A stretch of DNA of 64,000 nt. Source: JAOUEA01 sp963797635 (lineage in GTDB: Bacteria > Actinomycetota > UBA4738 > HRBIN12). The stretch spans positions 62,001 to 126,000 of the forward strand of contig CAWCPZ010000008.1 in the NCBI GenBank assembly GCA_963797635.1, given 5' to 3'. Under the pieces are notes generated by a model that worked only from the letters and a program-made list of their open reading frames with translations, did no database searches and was not told the DNA's origin. Made by a program: the position numbers and the translations under genes. The stretch's first letter is position 1; every line of letters starts with the position of its first letter. Below are positions 54,157-62,072 of this stretch, piece after piece.

Positions 54157-55476
54157 CTACGCCGAGGACCGGATCCAGACGCGGTAGTCCTTGAACGTCG
54201 ACTGGTACCGGTCGAAGCTCAGCCGGAACCTCGACCCGCTCAGGGCGAGCGAGGGTTCTGCGTTGGTGCGGTAGGGCTGCTTGGCGCTGTCGGTGATGGC
54301 GTTGGCCGATCCCCAGCCGCCTCCGTCGTCGTTCGAGGTGACCACCACGATGTCGACCCTCGCGGCCGGGTCGAACGTGTCGCACGGGTTGCCGATCGGC
54401 CTGGCACGGCATCCTGCGAAGGCCACCATGAGATCATCCGACCCACTGGGCAGGACGGCGGGGCCGTAGCCGCTGGCGTAGGTCTGCCCGTCGGCCGCCA
54501 GGGGCCACGAGACCACGGTCGATCCCGGTCCGAGGGATACGCCGTCCCACACCCTGGTCTCGATCCCCGAGGAGGTCGAGTAGGCGACGGCCACGCGGTT
54601 GGAGGCCTCGTCGCTCGCGCCGGCGGCTCCCGCGTACCGGATCCCGTTGGGCGGGCTCGTGTTCGCGAGCACGATCGGGGTGGAACCGGCGTCGAGATCG
54701 GCACCGCCGTTCGCCGAGGTGAGGACCACCTGGCGGCCCTGGTCGTTCGTGTACCAGGTGATGGCGAGGTTCTGGCCGCTGGCGCCGAGGTCGGGGAGGC
54801 CGGAGCGACCTTCGCGAGGTCGTCCGGCGTGAGCGTTCGTCGAGCCGATCGTCTTGGTCGACCAGTGCGCGCCGCCGTCGGTGCTCGTGGCCAGCCGGAT
54901 GTTCCCGGTCTTGGCGTCGGTCCAGACCGCGAACGCCCGGCCGCCGGCCAGCGCCACCCTCGGGTAGTCGACCCGCCCCTTCGCGGCCGACAGCCGGATC
55001 GGCGCTCCCCAGTGCTTGCCCTGGTCGCGGCTCCGTCGCACCCAGAACACGCGCCGCGCGCCGGGCTGGTAGCCCGTGACCTTGGTCTGGGTGACCCAGC
55101 CGGCGATCACGCGGGTGCCGCGGGCGGCGATCGTGGCCCGCTCGGCCTGGACGTTCCCGGGGCTCACGCGGCGAGGGTTGCTCCACTTCAGGCCGACCGT
55201 GTCGCTCCTGGCGCGTTGGACGAAGACCCCCATGCGCGGGCCGTGGTTCGTCGCGCAGGCGCCCTTCGGCGGCGGGCAGTCGCTGGCCCAGGCCGACAAC
55301 ACGAACGCCGAGGAGGAGGCGAGCGCCTTGCCCGGCGACCAGCTGAAGGGGGCCGCGGCCGTCCGTGGCTCGCTCCAGGTGGCGCCCGCCGAGGCCGATG
55401 TCGCGCCGAGCGAGATCAGCAGCGACGCCATGATCGCGGGTGCGGCTCCGTACCGGCGCGCTCGGGGGGAGATCAT
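54157..55476 (-). CDS. Secreted sialidase-like beta-propeller protein
   Basis: A 439-residue exported protein. The signal peptide (GAAPAIMASLLISLGATSAS) is followed by a beta-propeller with Asp boxes: SRDQGKHW (149-156), STDGGAHW (198-205) and a weaker SNDDGGGW near residue 390. Sialidase catalytic residues (the Arg triad and Tyr/Glu) cannot be confirmed by eye, so an enzymatic role is doubtful; many such proteins bind sugars or proteins. It is divergent from the Mau-like operon starting at 55547, 70 bp away, and may share a promoter region with it. ATG at 55476; 55485 is an alternative. Confidence 0.75.
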   Translation of the reverse strand: MISPRARRYGAAPAIMASLLISLGATSASAGATWSEPRTAAAPFSWSPGKALASSSAFVLSAWASDCPPPKGACATNHGPRMGVFVQRARSDTVGLKWSNPRRVSPGNVQAERATIAARGTRVIAGWVTQTKVTGYQPGARRVFWVRRSRDQGKHWGAPIRLSAAKGRVDYPRVALAGGRAFAVWTDAKTGNIRLATSTDGGAHWSTKTIGSTNAHAGRPREGRSGLPDLGASGQNLAITWYTNDQGRQVVLTSANGGADLDAGSTPIVLANTSPPNGIRYAGAAGASDEASNRVAVAYSTSSGIETRVWDGVSLGPGSTVVSWPLAADGQTYASGYGPAVLPSGSDDLMVAFAGCRARPIGNPCDTFDPAARVDIVVVTSNDDGGGWGSANAITDSAKQPYRTNAEPSLALSGSRFRLSFDRYQSTFKDYRVWIRSSA

Positions 55477-55546
55477 CGCGGGCATCCTAGACCACGGCGG
55501 GTGGCTCGGTTGACCACCCCCGAGCGCGCCGGTAGCCTCGACGAAC

Positions 55547-56212
55547 GTGACGCCCGACGCGCTCGCCCCCATCTTCTTCCTGTCCGCCGGGTTGCTCGCC
55601 GCCGCCGGAGCCGCCAAGCTCGCCCGCCCCCGTCCCACCGCCCAGGCGCTCCTCGACGTGGGATGGCCTGCCTCCGATGGGATCGCCCGCGGGGTGGGAA
55701 CCGTCGAGATCGCCGTCGGTGCCGGCGCGCTGCTGATCGGCGGCATGGTTCCGGCCCTGGCGATGGCGGGCGTCTACCTGGCCTTCGCGGGGTTCCTGGG
55801 GTTCGTGTTGTGGGTGCATCCCGACGCAGGCTCCTGCGGATGCGCGGGCACGAAGGCCGTCCCTCCGAGCCGCCTGCACCTGGTGCTCAACCTGATCGCG
55901 GCGCTCTCCGGGGTCGCGTTCGCGATGGTCGACGGACCCGGCTTGGTCACCTGGATCGGCGACCTGGGAACCGCGACGCTCGTGGTCGTTCCCGGGCTGG
56001 TCCTGGCCGGGTGGCTCGTCCTGGTCGCCGTGACCGAAGCGCCGGAGGCCTGGCGCGCCTGGATCCCGCCCGCGCCCCACGAAGGGCACGAGCACGAGCC
56101 GCGTGACCATCACGCCCGGGCGGAAGAAGCGCTCGCATCGGCGGGCATCGGGCCGGGCCACCCGAGCCTGTGGCCCGGCGTTGAACCGCCCCCCGGGGAC
56201 GAGGTCGGATGA
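55547..56212 (+). CDS. MauE/DoxX-type membrane protein
   Basis: A 221-residue MauE-like protein, first gene of the Mau-like operon. MauE proteins help form disulfides in the Cys-rich small subunit of methylamine dehydrogenase. Four membrane helices are visible (FFLSAGLLAAAGAAKLARP; VEIAVGAGALLIGG; MAGVYLAFAGFLGFVLWV; VVVPGLVLAGWLVLV). The redox Cys pair of the family appears as GSCGCAG after helix three, the usual MauE position. A His/Glu-rich tail (HEGHEHEPRDHHARAEE) of about 45 residues, possibly metal-binding, is unusual for the family. GTG start; the end overlaps the MauA-like gene by 4 bp. Confidence 0.82.
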   Translation: MTPDALAPIFFLSAGLLAAAGAAKLARPRPTAQALLDVGWPASDGIARGVGTVEIAVGAGALLIGGMVPALAMAGVYLAFAGFLGFVLWVHPDAGSCGCAGTKAVPPSRLHLVLNLIAALSGVAFAMVDGPGLVTWIGDLGTATLVVVPGLVLAGWLVLVAVTEAPEAWRAWIPPAPHEGHEHEPRDHHARAEEALASAGIGPGHPSLWPGVEPPPGDEVG

Positions 56213-56796
56213 CGGCGAGGGTCCTGCACGGCGCCATGCGCCTGGCCTCCCGTCGCGGTCCCGGCCGCGGTCGCAGGCCGGCGCGCATCGCTGCCGCGGC
56301 GGCTGCCGGTGTCGTTGCGCCGCTCGCCTACGCGAGCCGGCCCGTCACCGCGGATGCCCTGATCCGCCGGACCTGCTCGTCGTGTCCCGCCGGCAGCAAG
56401 TGCTGCGCGGGTTACACGGCGTTCTGTTGCACGCTCCCCGGTGGGTCCAACCTGGGATGTCCGCCGAACACGTTCGTCGGCGGCTGGTGGCAGTGCAACT
56501 ACGGCAGCTCGGGCCTGTGCAACACGACGAACATCCGCTACTACCTCGACTGCTCGGCGAACCCGGGCACGCAGTGTCAGGGCGGGTGCCACTGCGGCAG
56601 CAACGACTGTCAGAACTTCAAGACCTGCTGTGTGGTGTTCCGCTACGGCCAGTGCAACACGCAGATCCCGTACGTGACGCCGATCATGTGCCGGCTGATC
56701 ACGTGCATCATCCCGTGCCGGATCGACTGCCTGAACTGCAACTGCTCGGGCGCCGTCGACCAGTTCACCTGCACGCACAACGCGGGGTGCCTGTAG
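56209..56796 (+). CDS. Secreted 25-Cys protein, methylamine dehydrogenase light chain-like
   Basis: A 195-residue exported protein whose mature part (from about residue 45) resembles MauA, the tryptophan tryptophylquinone (TTQ) subunit of methylamine dehydrogenase. The match is in the stretch CCTLPGGSNLGCPPNTFVGG, then WWQCNYG and YYLDCS. An Arg-rich N-region and the hydrophobic ARIAAAAAAGVVAPLAYA form the signal. There are 25 cysteines in ~150 residues, about twice as many as in MauA. Only one Trp site exists (the adjacent WW near residue 87); the second TTQ Trp of true MauA has no counterpart, so the canonical cofactor cannot form. It overlaps MauE-like and is 3 bp before a MauD-like gene. 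Confidence 0.72.
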   Translation: MTARVLHGAMRLASRRGPGRGRRPARIAAAAAAGVVAPLAYASRPVTADALIRRTCSSCPAGSKCCAGYTAFCCTLPGGSNLGCPPNTFVGGWWQCNYGSSGLCNTTNIRYYLDCSANPGTQCQGGCHCGSNDCQNFKTCCVVFRYGQCNTQIPYVTPIMCRLITCIIPCRIDCLNCNCSGAVDQFTCTHNAGCL

Positions 56797-56799
56797 CGC

Positions 56800-57495
56800 A
56801 TGGATGCCACCTCGGTGCTCACCGTCGTCGTCGTGATCGAGACGATCGTGCTGGCGCTGCTCGCCGTGGTGGTGGTCTCGCTCCTTCGCAGCCACGCCGA
56901 GGTCCTTCGCCGGCTGCCGGAACCCGAGGGCGAGGAGTCGCACGAACACGGCCGGACCATGGTGCGGCTCGAGCGCGGGGCCCCGGAGGCAACGGTCGAC
57001 CCGAACACCACCACGGTGCCGTCCTACCTTCCGGCGCCCAGCGGCGCCGTGACGCAGGCGCACGACATCGGCGGCCGCACGCTCCAGGGCGACACGGTGG
57101 CGATCACGATGGCCACCGGCCGGCCCACGCTGGTGGCGTTCCTCTCGAGCGGCTGCCTGACCTGTCGCACGTTCTGGGACGGGCTCAGGCCCGAGGTGCG
57201 GCGTCCGCTTCCCGGACAGGCACGGCTCGTCGTGGTGGTGAAGGATCGGGAGTTCGAGAGCCCGTCGAAATTGCTCGAACTCGCGCCCGCCGACGTGCTC
57301 GTGGTGCATTCCTCCGAGGCGTGGGAGGCCTACGGCATCACGATGTCGCCGTACTTCTGCTTCGTCGACGGCACCGACGCGATGGTGCGCTCCGAGGGGG
57401 CCGCGACGTCGTGGGAGCAGGTGCGGTCGTTGCTGACCGACGCGATCGCCGACGAGGAACTCGCGCGGCGGGAAGCCGAGATGCGAACGCCATGA
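56800..57495 (+). CDS. MauD-like membrane-anchored thioredoxin-fold protein (first copy)
   Basis: A 231-residue protein with one N-terminal membrane helix (VVVVIETIVLALLAVVVVSL) and an exported thioredoxin-like domain. The redox motif is SSGCLTCRTFW (CxxC), in the position of MauD/TlpA. A cis-Pro-like segment occurs in MSPYFCFVDG. MauD assists disulfide formation in the MauA small subunit, so together with the MauE-like and MauA-like neighbours this forms a maturation module. A second, diverged copy is at 58664. Confidence 0.82.
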   Translation: MDATSVLTVVVVIETIVLALLAVVVVSLLRSHAEVLRRLPEPEGEESHEHGRTMVRLERGAPEATVDPNTTTVPSYLPAPSGAVTQAHDIGGRTLQGDTVAITMATGRPTLVAFLSSGCLTCRTFWDGLRPEVRRPLPGQARLVVVVKDREFESPSKLLELAPADVLVVHSSEAWEAYGITMSPYFCFVDGTDAMVRSEGAATSWEQVRSLLTDAIADEELARREAEMRTP

Positions 57496-57519
57496 CGGAG
57501 CCAAAGACGGAGGGACCCG

Positions 57520-58197
57520 ATGGAACCGTTGACGGTGGTGGGGATCGGACTGGCCGTGGTGGCCGGGCTGCGCGCCACCTGGTCGCCCTGAGGCGTATCG
57601 ATGCTGGGAAGCATCACTCCGCTCGGGGAGCGGGGCCGGGGTTCCAGGTGGTGGCTCACGGTGAGCGCCTACCTGCTGGGCTCGATCCTGGCCGGTCTCA
57701 TCACGGGAGCGGTGTTCGGGTGGGCCGGGTCCCTCGTTGTGAGTGGCCTCGAGCTCGAGATGCGGTTCGCGCTGCTGGCGTTCGTGGTGTTGCTGGGACT
57801 GGCGCTCGATCTGGGAGCGCTCGGGCTGCACCTGCCCACGATCCATCGGCAGGTCGATGAAGACTGGCGCACCTCCTACCGGGGATGGGTCTGGGGCCTG
57901 GGCTACGGTCTGCAACTCGGCACGGGCGTGGTGACGATCGTGACGAGTTCCACCGTGTACTCGACGTGGTTCGCGGCCTTCCTCACCGCCGATCTGCGTG
58001 CCGGGGCGATCATCGGGCTGGTGTTCGGGCTCGCGAGGTCGCTGCCCGTGTTCGCCGTGGCACGGGTCCGCCGGCCGGACCAGTTGCTCCGGGTCGACGG
58101 CATCCTCGGGCGGCTCGCCGCTCCGGCGCGCAAGGCGGCGCTGGCAGGCGGCGCGGCACTGGCGGCGCTCTCGCTCGCAGGAGCGGCGCGATGGTGA
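57520..58197 (+). CDS. CcdA-like redox membrane protein with in-frame TGA (possible selenoprotein)
   Basis: The frame beginning at ATG 57520 (GGAGGG Shine-Dalgarno at 57509-57514) reads PLTVVGIGLAVVAGLRATWS then Pro, a TGA codon at 57589-57591, and continues in the same frame with GVSMLGSITPLGERGRG and five more membrane segments to 58197. The TGA falls exactly where related actinobacterial proteins, as I remember them, have WSPCG, and where CcdA proteins have the redox Cys (SPC). Read through, the protein is 225 residues. Translation could also restart at ATG 57601, giving a 198-residue product without the redox residue. A candidate SECIS hairpin follows the TGA (stem CCGCTC/GAGCGG, GGG loop, 57619-57633). 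Confidence 0.6.
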
Positions 58198-58667
58198 CGA
58201 TCGCGGACCACGGCCTGTCGCTCCGCGTGCCGTCGGGGTGGGAAGCCCGCATGTGGGTGCCCGACCTGCCGCCGCCGGCGATCAACCTGCCCGTGGTGCG
58301 GCTCACGAACGACGCCATGCCGGTCACGCGCAACACGTATGCCGTCGAGGAATCCGAGAAGCTCCGCCGCTCGCAGGTGGTGGCCTCGCTGGTCGAGTTC
58401 GACCCCTCGCTCGCCGACGTGGGTCTCTACGCGCCGCAAGGCGTGCCCGAGTTCGGGGTGGACGACCTCGATCCCCGAGCCCTGCAGCGGGCACAGGAGG
58501 GGCGCGCCGGGCTCCAGCGGTTCTTCTCGGTGAACGGCAGGGCGTTCAGCCTGTACGTGATGGCGCGGCAGGGTTCGGGCCTGGCGCGAGTGATGCGGGA
58601 GCTCCACGATCTGCTGGTGACGCTCACGGTCGATCCCGTGACCGCGGGCGAGGAGGGGTCGCCGTGA
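58191..58667 (+). CDS. Unrecognised protein of the Mau-like operon
   Basis: A 158-residue protein I cannot assign. It has no signal peptide or membrane helix. The N-terminus (ADHGLSLRVPSGWEARMWVP) resembles the start of small PsbP/Mog1-like domains (a strand-turn of the form ...L.VP.GW), and the C-terminal half contains FFSVNGRAFSLYVMARQGSG. It overlaps the CcdA-like gene and the next MauD-like gene, so it is made as part of the operon and probably works in the cytoplasm with the maturation proteins. Confidence 0.62.
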   Translation: MVTIADHGLSLRVPSGWEARMWVPDLPPPAINLPVVRLTNDAMPVTRNTYAVEESEKLRRSQVVASLVEFDPSLADVGLYAPQGVPEFGVDDLDPRALQRAQEGRAGLQRFFSVNGRAFSLYVMARQGSGLARVMRELHDLLVTLTVDPVTAGEEGSP

Positions 58668-59257
58668 ACGTGTGGGGATGGGTGGCGATCGGGTTGCTGG
58701 CGGCCGTCGTCCTGTGGCTCGCGTTCGCGCTCGCCGGCGCCGTGCGGGAACTGGCCGCCCTCCGTGGGCGGGTGGCGGCCCTCGAAGAGGAGAGCGGACC
58801 GGTGCACCTCGCCGATGGGTTGCCCGTGGGCGCGGTCGCTCCGTCGTGGCAGCTCGCCGAGGGTGGCGGCGCGGCGGTGTCGTCCTCCGCGATGCGGGGG
58901 AAACGGCACCTGGTCCTGTTCGCCGACGCCGACTGCCGGGCTTGCGACGCGCTGGTGCCCGAGGTGATCGAGGCCGCGTCGAGCGACCGCCTGATACCGG
59001 TCGTGATCGTGGGTCGAGGGGTGGCGAGCGCGACGCCTGCCGCGTGGGTGCCCGCCGCCGGCCGGGTGATCGTGGGGGTGGAACAGGGCTCCGAGGTCTC
59101 CGAGGCGTTCCGCACCGAGGTGAGTCCGCATGCGTTCGTGATCGACGAGGGTGGGTTCGTCGCGGCGCAGGGCGGCCCACTGACGTTGGACGACGTACGG
59201 GCGCTGATCGCCGACGCCGAAGGACTGCGGATCGTGACGGGGGCGGCCGATGGCTGA
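58664..59257 (+). CDS. MauD-like membrane-anchored thioredoxin-fold protein (second copy)
   Basis: A 197-residue protein. An N-terminal helix (VAIGLLAAVVLWLAFALAGA) and a short coiled-coil-like segment (AVRELAALRGRVAALEEE) precede a thioredoxin-fold domain with the CxxC motif ADADCRACDAL. The late segment SPHAFVIDEGGFVAAQG is the cis-Pro region. The order and layout match MauD. It overlaps the previous gene by 4 bp and the Tat-exported Cys-rich gene by 8 bp. Confidence 0.8.
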   Translation: MNVWGWVAIGLLAAVVLWLAFALAGAVRELAALRGRVAALEEESGPVHLADGLPVGAVAPSWQLAEGGGAAVSSSAMRGKRHLVLFADADCRACDALVPEVIEAASSDRLIPVVIVGRGVASATPAAWVPAAGRVIVGVEQGSEVSEAFRTEVSPHAFVIDEGGFVAAQGGPLTLDDVRALIADAEGLRIVTGAADG

Positions 59258-59534
59258 TCGATCGGGCACGCGGACGCCCCTCACCCGGCGCGGGTTCATC
59301 ACGCGAACGGCGGGCGCGGCCCTGGCCGGGTTCTCCGTGGTGGCCGGAGCCGGCGGGGGCCGGGCCTCCGCGCATGTGAAGCCGCCGCCGTGCCGTGTGC
59401 GATGCGAGCCGATCAGCAAGGGCGGATGTGCGTGCGGTGGCCATTTCTATCGGTGCTCGGGGTGCGGGAGTTCGTTCCACGCCTGCATCGAACGCGACCG
59501 TTTCGGGTGGTTCTGCCTTCGTCGCAAGTGCTGA
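59250..59534 (+). CDS. Tat-exported Cys-rich small protein
   Basis: A 94-residue precursor. The N-terminus is a Tat signal (LTRRGFITRTAGAALAGFSV) with the twin arginines, and cleavage is expected near ASA-H. The mature ~53 residues hold nine Cys (PPCRVRCEP, GCACGG, CSGCG, HACIE, FCLRRKC). This arrangement fits a disulfide-rich or metal-binding domain. It closes the Mau-like operon, and Tat export of a protein folded before export fits an inserted metal or cofactor. Possibly a second substrate of the module or a small electron carrier. Confidence 0.72.
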   Translation: MADRSGTRTPLTRRGFITRTAGAALAGFSVVAGAGGGRASAHVKPPPCRVRCEPISKGGCACGGHFYRCSGCGSSFHACIERDRFGWFCLRRKC

Positions 59535-59650
59535 GGCGGCCCGCAAGGATCGCCGATACCGGATGCGATATGCGATCGAGGTCGGCGGCCGAGGAGTGAT
59601 TCCCTCATCTCGAGATCGGGATGCCCGGCAACACGGACATCCGCCATGCG

Positions 59651-59725
59651 TGGGCCCGGCAGGATTCGAACCTGCGACACGAGGGTTAAAAGCCCCCTGC
59701 TCTAACCAGGCTGAGCTACGGGCCC
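59651..59725 (-). tRNA. tRNA-Lys (TTT)
   Basis: Acceptor GGGCCCG/CGGGCCC, D arm AGCTCAGCCTGGTTAGAGC, anticodon loop CTTTTAA (anticodon TTT) between GGGGG and CCCTC, T arm CAGG-TTCGAAT-CCTG, discriminator A. CCA is not encoded. The 59535-59650 spacer shows no gene. Confidence 0.95.
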
Positions 59726-59751
59726 GATGGCTCCGAAGGATTCTACGAACC

Positions 59752-61362
59752 TCAGCCCGGGTAGCGGTTCGTGATCGGCATCCGCCGGTCTCGCCCGAAC
59801 GCCTTCGGGGTGATCTTCACGCCCGGCGCCGCCTGGCGACGCTTGTACTCGTTGCGGTCGATCATCGCCACGACGCGCTCCACGATCGAGCGTTCGAACC
59901 CGCCGCCGACCATGTCGTCAACCCCCATGTCGAACTCCACATAGGCCTCGATGATCGGATCGAGCACCTCGTAGGCGGGCAGCGAGTCGGTGTCCTTCTG
60001 GTCGGGCCGCAGCTCGGCGCTCGGCGGCTTCGTGATCGTGCGCTCCGGGATCGGCGACGGGTCACCCGGCTGCGCGTTCCGCCAGGCCGCCAGCTCGTAC
60101 ACCAAGGTCTTGGGCACATCCTTGATCGGTGCGAACCCGCCCGCCATGTCGCCGTAGAGCGTCGAGTAGCCCACCGCGTATTCGCTCTTGTTGCCGGTCG
60201 CCAGCACCATGGAGCCGAACTTGTTCGACAGCGCCATCAAGAGGTTGCCCCGGATCCGCGCCTGCAGGTTCTCCTCGGTGACGTCCTCGGGCTTGCCGGC
60301 GAACAGCTCCGCGAGCGAATGACGGTACGCGTCGAACACCGGCGTGATCGGCACGGTGTCGATGCGGATGCCCAGCGCCTTGGCGCACGCTTCGGCGTCC
60401 TCGACGCTCTCCGGTGAGGAGAACGGCGACGGCATGGCCACCGCCCGCACGGCATCGGCGCCGAGCGCGTCGACGGCCAGGGTCGCGGTCAACGCCGAGT
60501 CGATCCCGCCCGACAGCCCCAGGACCACCTCGCCGAACCCGTTCTTGCGCACGTAGTCGCCCAGGCCCACGACCAGCGCGCCGTACACCTCCGCGGCGCC
60601 CACCGGCCAAGCGGGCCGAACGTCGGCGAACGAGGCCTCGCCGGTCAGATCCACGATCAGCAGGTCCTCGGAGAACATCGAGGCGCGATGACGGACCGCA
60701 CCGTCGGGAGCCACCACCATCGACCCCCCGTCGAACACCAGCTCGTCCTGGCCGCCGGCGGCGTTCACGTAGACGATCAACGCACCGGTCTGGCGCGCCC
60801 GGTCACGGAGGATGTCGGCGCGCTCCTCGGTCTTGCCGCGGTGGTACGGCGAGCCGTTGATGTTCACGATCAGCGGCACGCCCGCCAGCCGCGCGAAGGG
60901 CAGCCCGTCGTGCCAGGCGTCCTCGCACACGGTGATCCCGCACGGTTGGCCGCCCACTTCCACGGTGGTCACATCGGTACCGGGCTCGAAGTAGCGCTGT
61001 TCGTCGAACACGCCGAAGTTCGGGAGCTGGATCTTGTGGTAGCGAGCGGCGATCCCGCCACCGGACAGCAACGCCGCCGCGTTGTGGATGCCGGCTTCGC
61101 TGCGATCGACGAACCCGGCGATCACCTGGCACCCGCTCGCGGTCTTGCCGGCCAGTGCCTGCAGCGCATCCAGGTTCTCCTGGACGAACTCCCTGCGCAG
61201 GACGAGGTCCTCCGGGGGATACCCCGTGATGGCGAGTTCCGGGAACACCACGAGGTCGGCCCCGGCTTCGGTGGCGCGCGCCGCCGCGTCGGCCATGCGC
61301 GCCACGTTGCCGGCGAGATCACCGACGGTGAGGTTCAGCTGCCCGAGCGCGATGCGAGCCAT
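59752..61362 (-). CDS. nadE: NAD+ synthetase, glutamine-dependent
   Basis: A 536-residue two-domain NadE, which makes NAD+ from nicotinic acid adenine dinucleotide, ATP and glutamine. The N-terminal nitrilase-type glutaminase has the catalytic Glu in VVFPELAITGYPPEDLVLRR, Lys in YHKIQLPNFGVF and Cys in GITVCEDAWHDG. The C-terminal ATP-pyrophosphatase domain has the PP-loop LGLSGGIDSALTATLAVDAL and LATGNKSEYAVGYSTLYGDM. ATG at 61362. Confidence 0.95.
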   Translation of the reverse strand: MARIALGQLNLTVGDLAGNVARMADAAARATEAGADLVVFPELAITGYPPEDLVLRREFVQENLDALQALAGKTASGCQVIAGFVDRSEAGIHNAAALLSGGGIAARYHKIQLPNFGVFDEQRYFEPGTDVTTVEVGGQPCGITVCEDAWHDGLPFARLAGVPLIVNINGSPYHRGKTEERADILRDRARQTGALIVYVNAAGGQDELVFDGGSMVVAPDGAVRHRASMFSEDLLIVDLTGEASFADVRPAWPVGAAEVYGALVVGLGDYVRKNGFGEVVLGLSGGIDSALTATLAVDALGADAVRAVAMPSPFSSPESVEDAEACAKALGIRIDTVPITPVFDAYRHSLAELFAGKPEDVTEENLQARIRGNLLMALSNKFGSMVLATGNKSEYAVGYSTLYGDMAGGFAPIKDVPKTLVYELAAWRNAQPGDPSPIPERTITKPPSAELRPDQKDTDSLPAYEVLDPIIEAYVEFDMGVDDMVGGGFERSIVERVVAMIDRNEYKRRQAAPGVKITPKAFGRDRRMPITNRYPG

Positions 61363-61438
61363 GGCGGAAGCCTACGGCAGGACGCCTCCAAGGGGTCCGC
61401 GCTCAAGCAGCCGAAGGCGGTAGCGCGAAGAAAGAGTT

Positions 61439-61909
61439 CTACTCGGTGCCGCCGATGTCGACGTTGTAGGCCTCCCAGACGAGGTCGGCGCCCTTCTGGC
61501 GGTGACGGATCACCGTGCCGATCAACCGCTGGAGATCGTCGCGAGCGTCGTCCAGCGGCCAGCTCGGCGAGCCGATCTCGGCCTTCTCGAGCCGCTCGAC
61601 CATGACGCCGATCTTCTCGCCGATCTCGGGATGCTCGTCCTTCAGCCGGCGCACCGTGCCGTCCAGGCGCGGCGCCCGCATGATGATCTCCTCGTACAGC
61701 CCGCCGGGCTTCTCCGTGACCAGCACGTGCTGCTCGAACGCGTCGCGGACCCCGATCATCTCCTTGGAGACCAGCTCGGTCCATTCCGGGATGCGGGCGG
61801 TCGCCGGCGAGGAGATCGCGATCTCCAGGTGCACGAGCGCATCGTGCAAGGTGGCGCGCCGTTGGCGCGCCTCGGACAGTGCAGGGGTCAACGCATCGTC
61901 TGAAGCCAT
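61439..61909 (-). CDS. Hemerythrin-like four-helix protein (tentative)
   Basis: A 156-residue helical protein with spaced His and Glu residues like a hemerythrin domain: RRATLHDALVHLEIAIS, a central DAFEQHVLVTEKPGGLYEEI and RRLKDEHPEIGEKIGV. Hemerythrin domains bind a di-iron centre with such residues, but one or two ligands cannot be matched with confidence, so other helical-bundle folds remain possible. ATG at 61909 is chosen over an upstream in-frame start because it begins the predicted first helix. The end is 75 bp from nadE. Confidence 0.55.
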   Translation of the reverse strand: MASDDALTPALSEARQRRATLHDALVHLEIAISSPATARIPEWTELVSKEMIGVRDAFEQHVLVTEKPGGLYEEIIMRAPRLDGTVRRLKDEHPEIGEKIGVMVERLEKAEIGSPSWPLDDARDDLQRLIGTVIRHRQKGADLVWEAYNVDIGGTE

Positions 61910-62072
61910 GCGCGCACGGTAGCCGAGGGGTTCGCTCAAGAGCAAATCCCGGGTTGGCCGGGACGGAGCCCGTGAACTGGACGCTCTGGCGCTTCCCTTC
62001 GGAACGCACGAACCGGTCCGGGTTCCCGTCCGTACTACGGTTGTTCACGTCGGATCCGCTAAGGGGGGCCCT

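Noticed and set aside
56103..57860. A 585-codon plus-strand frame and a 601-codon minus-strand frame across the Mau-like operon
   Set aside because: Both are Arg/Pro-rich shadows of the MauA-, MauD- and CcdA-like genes with no family features.
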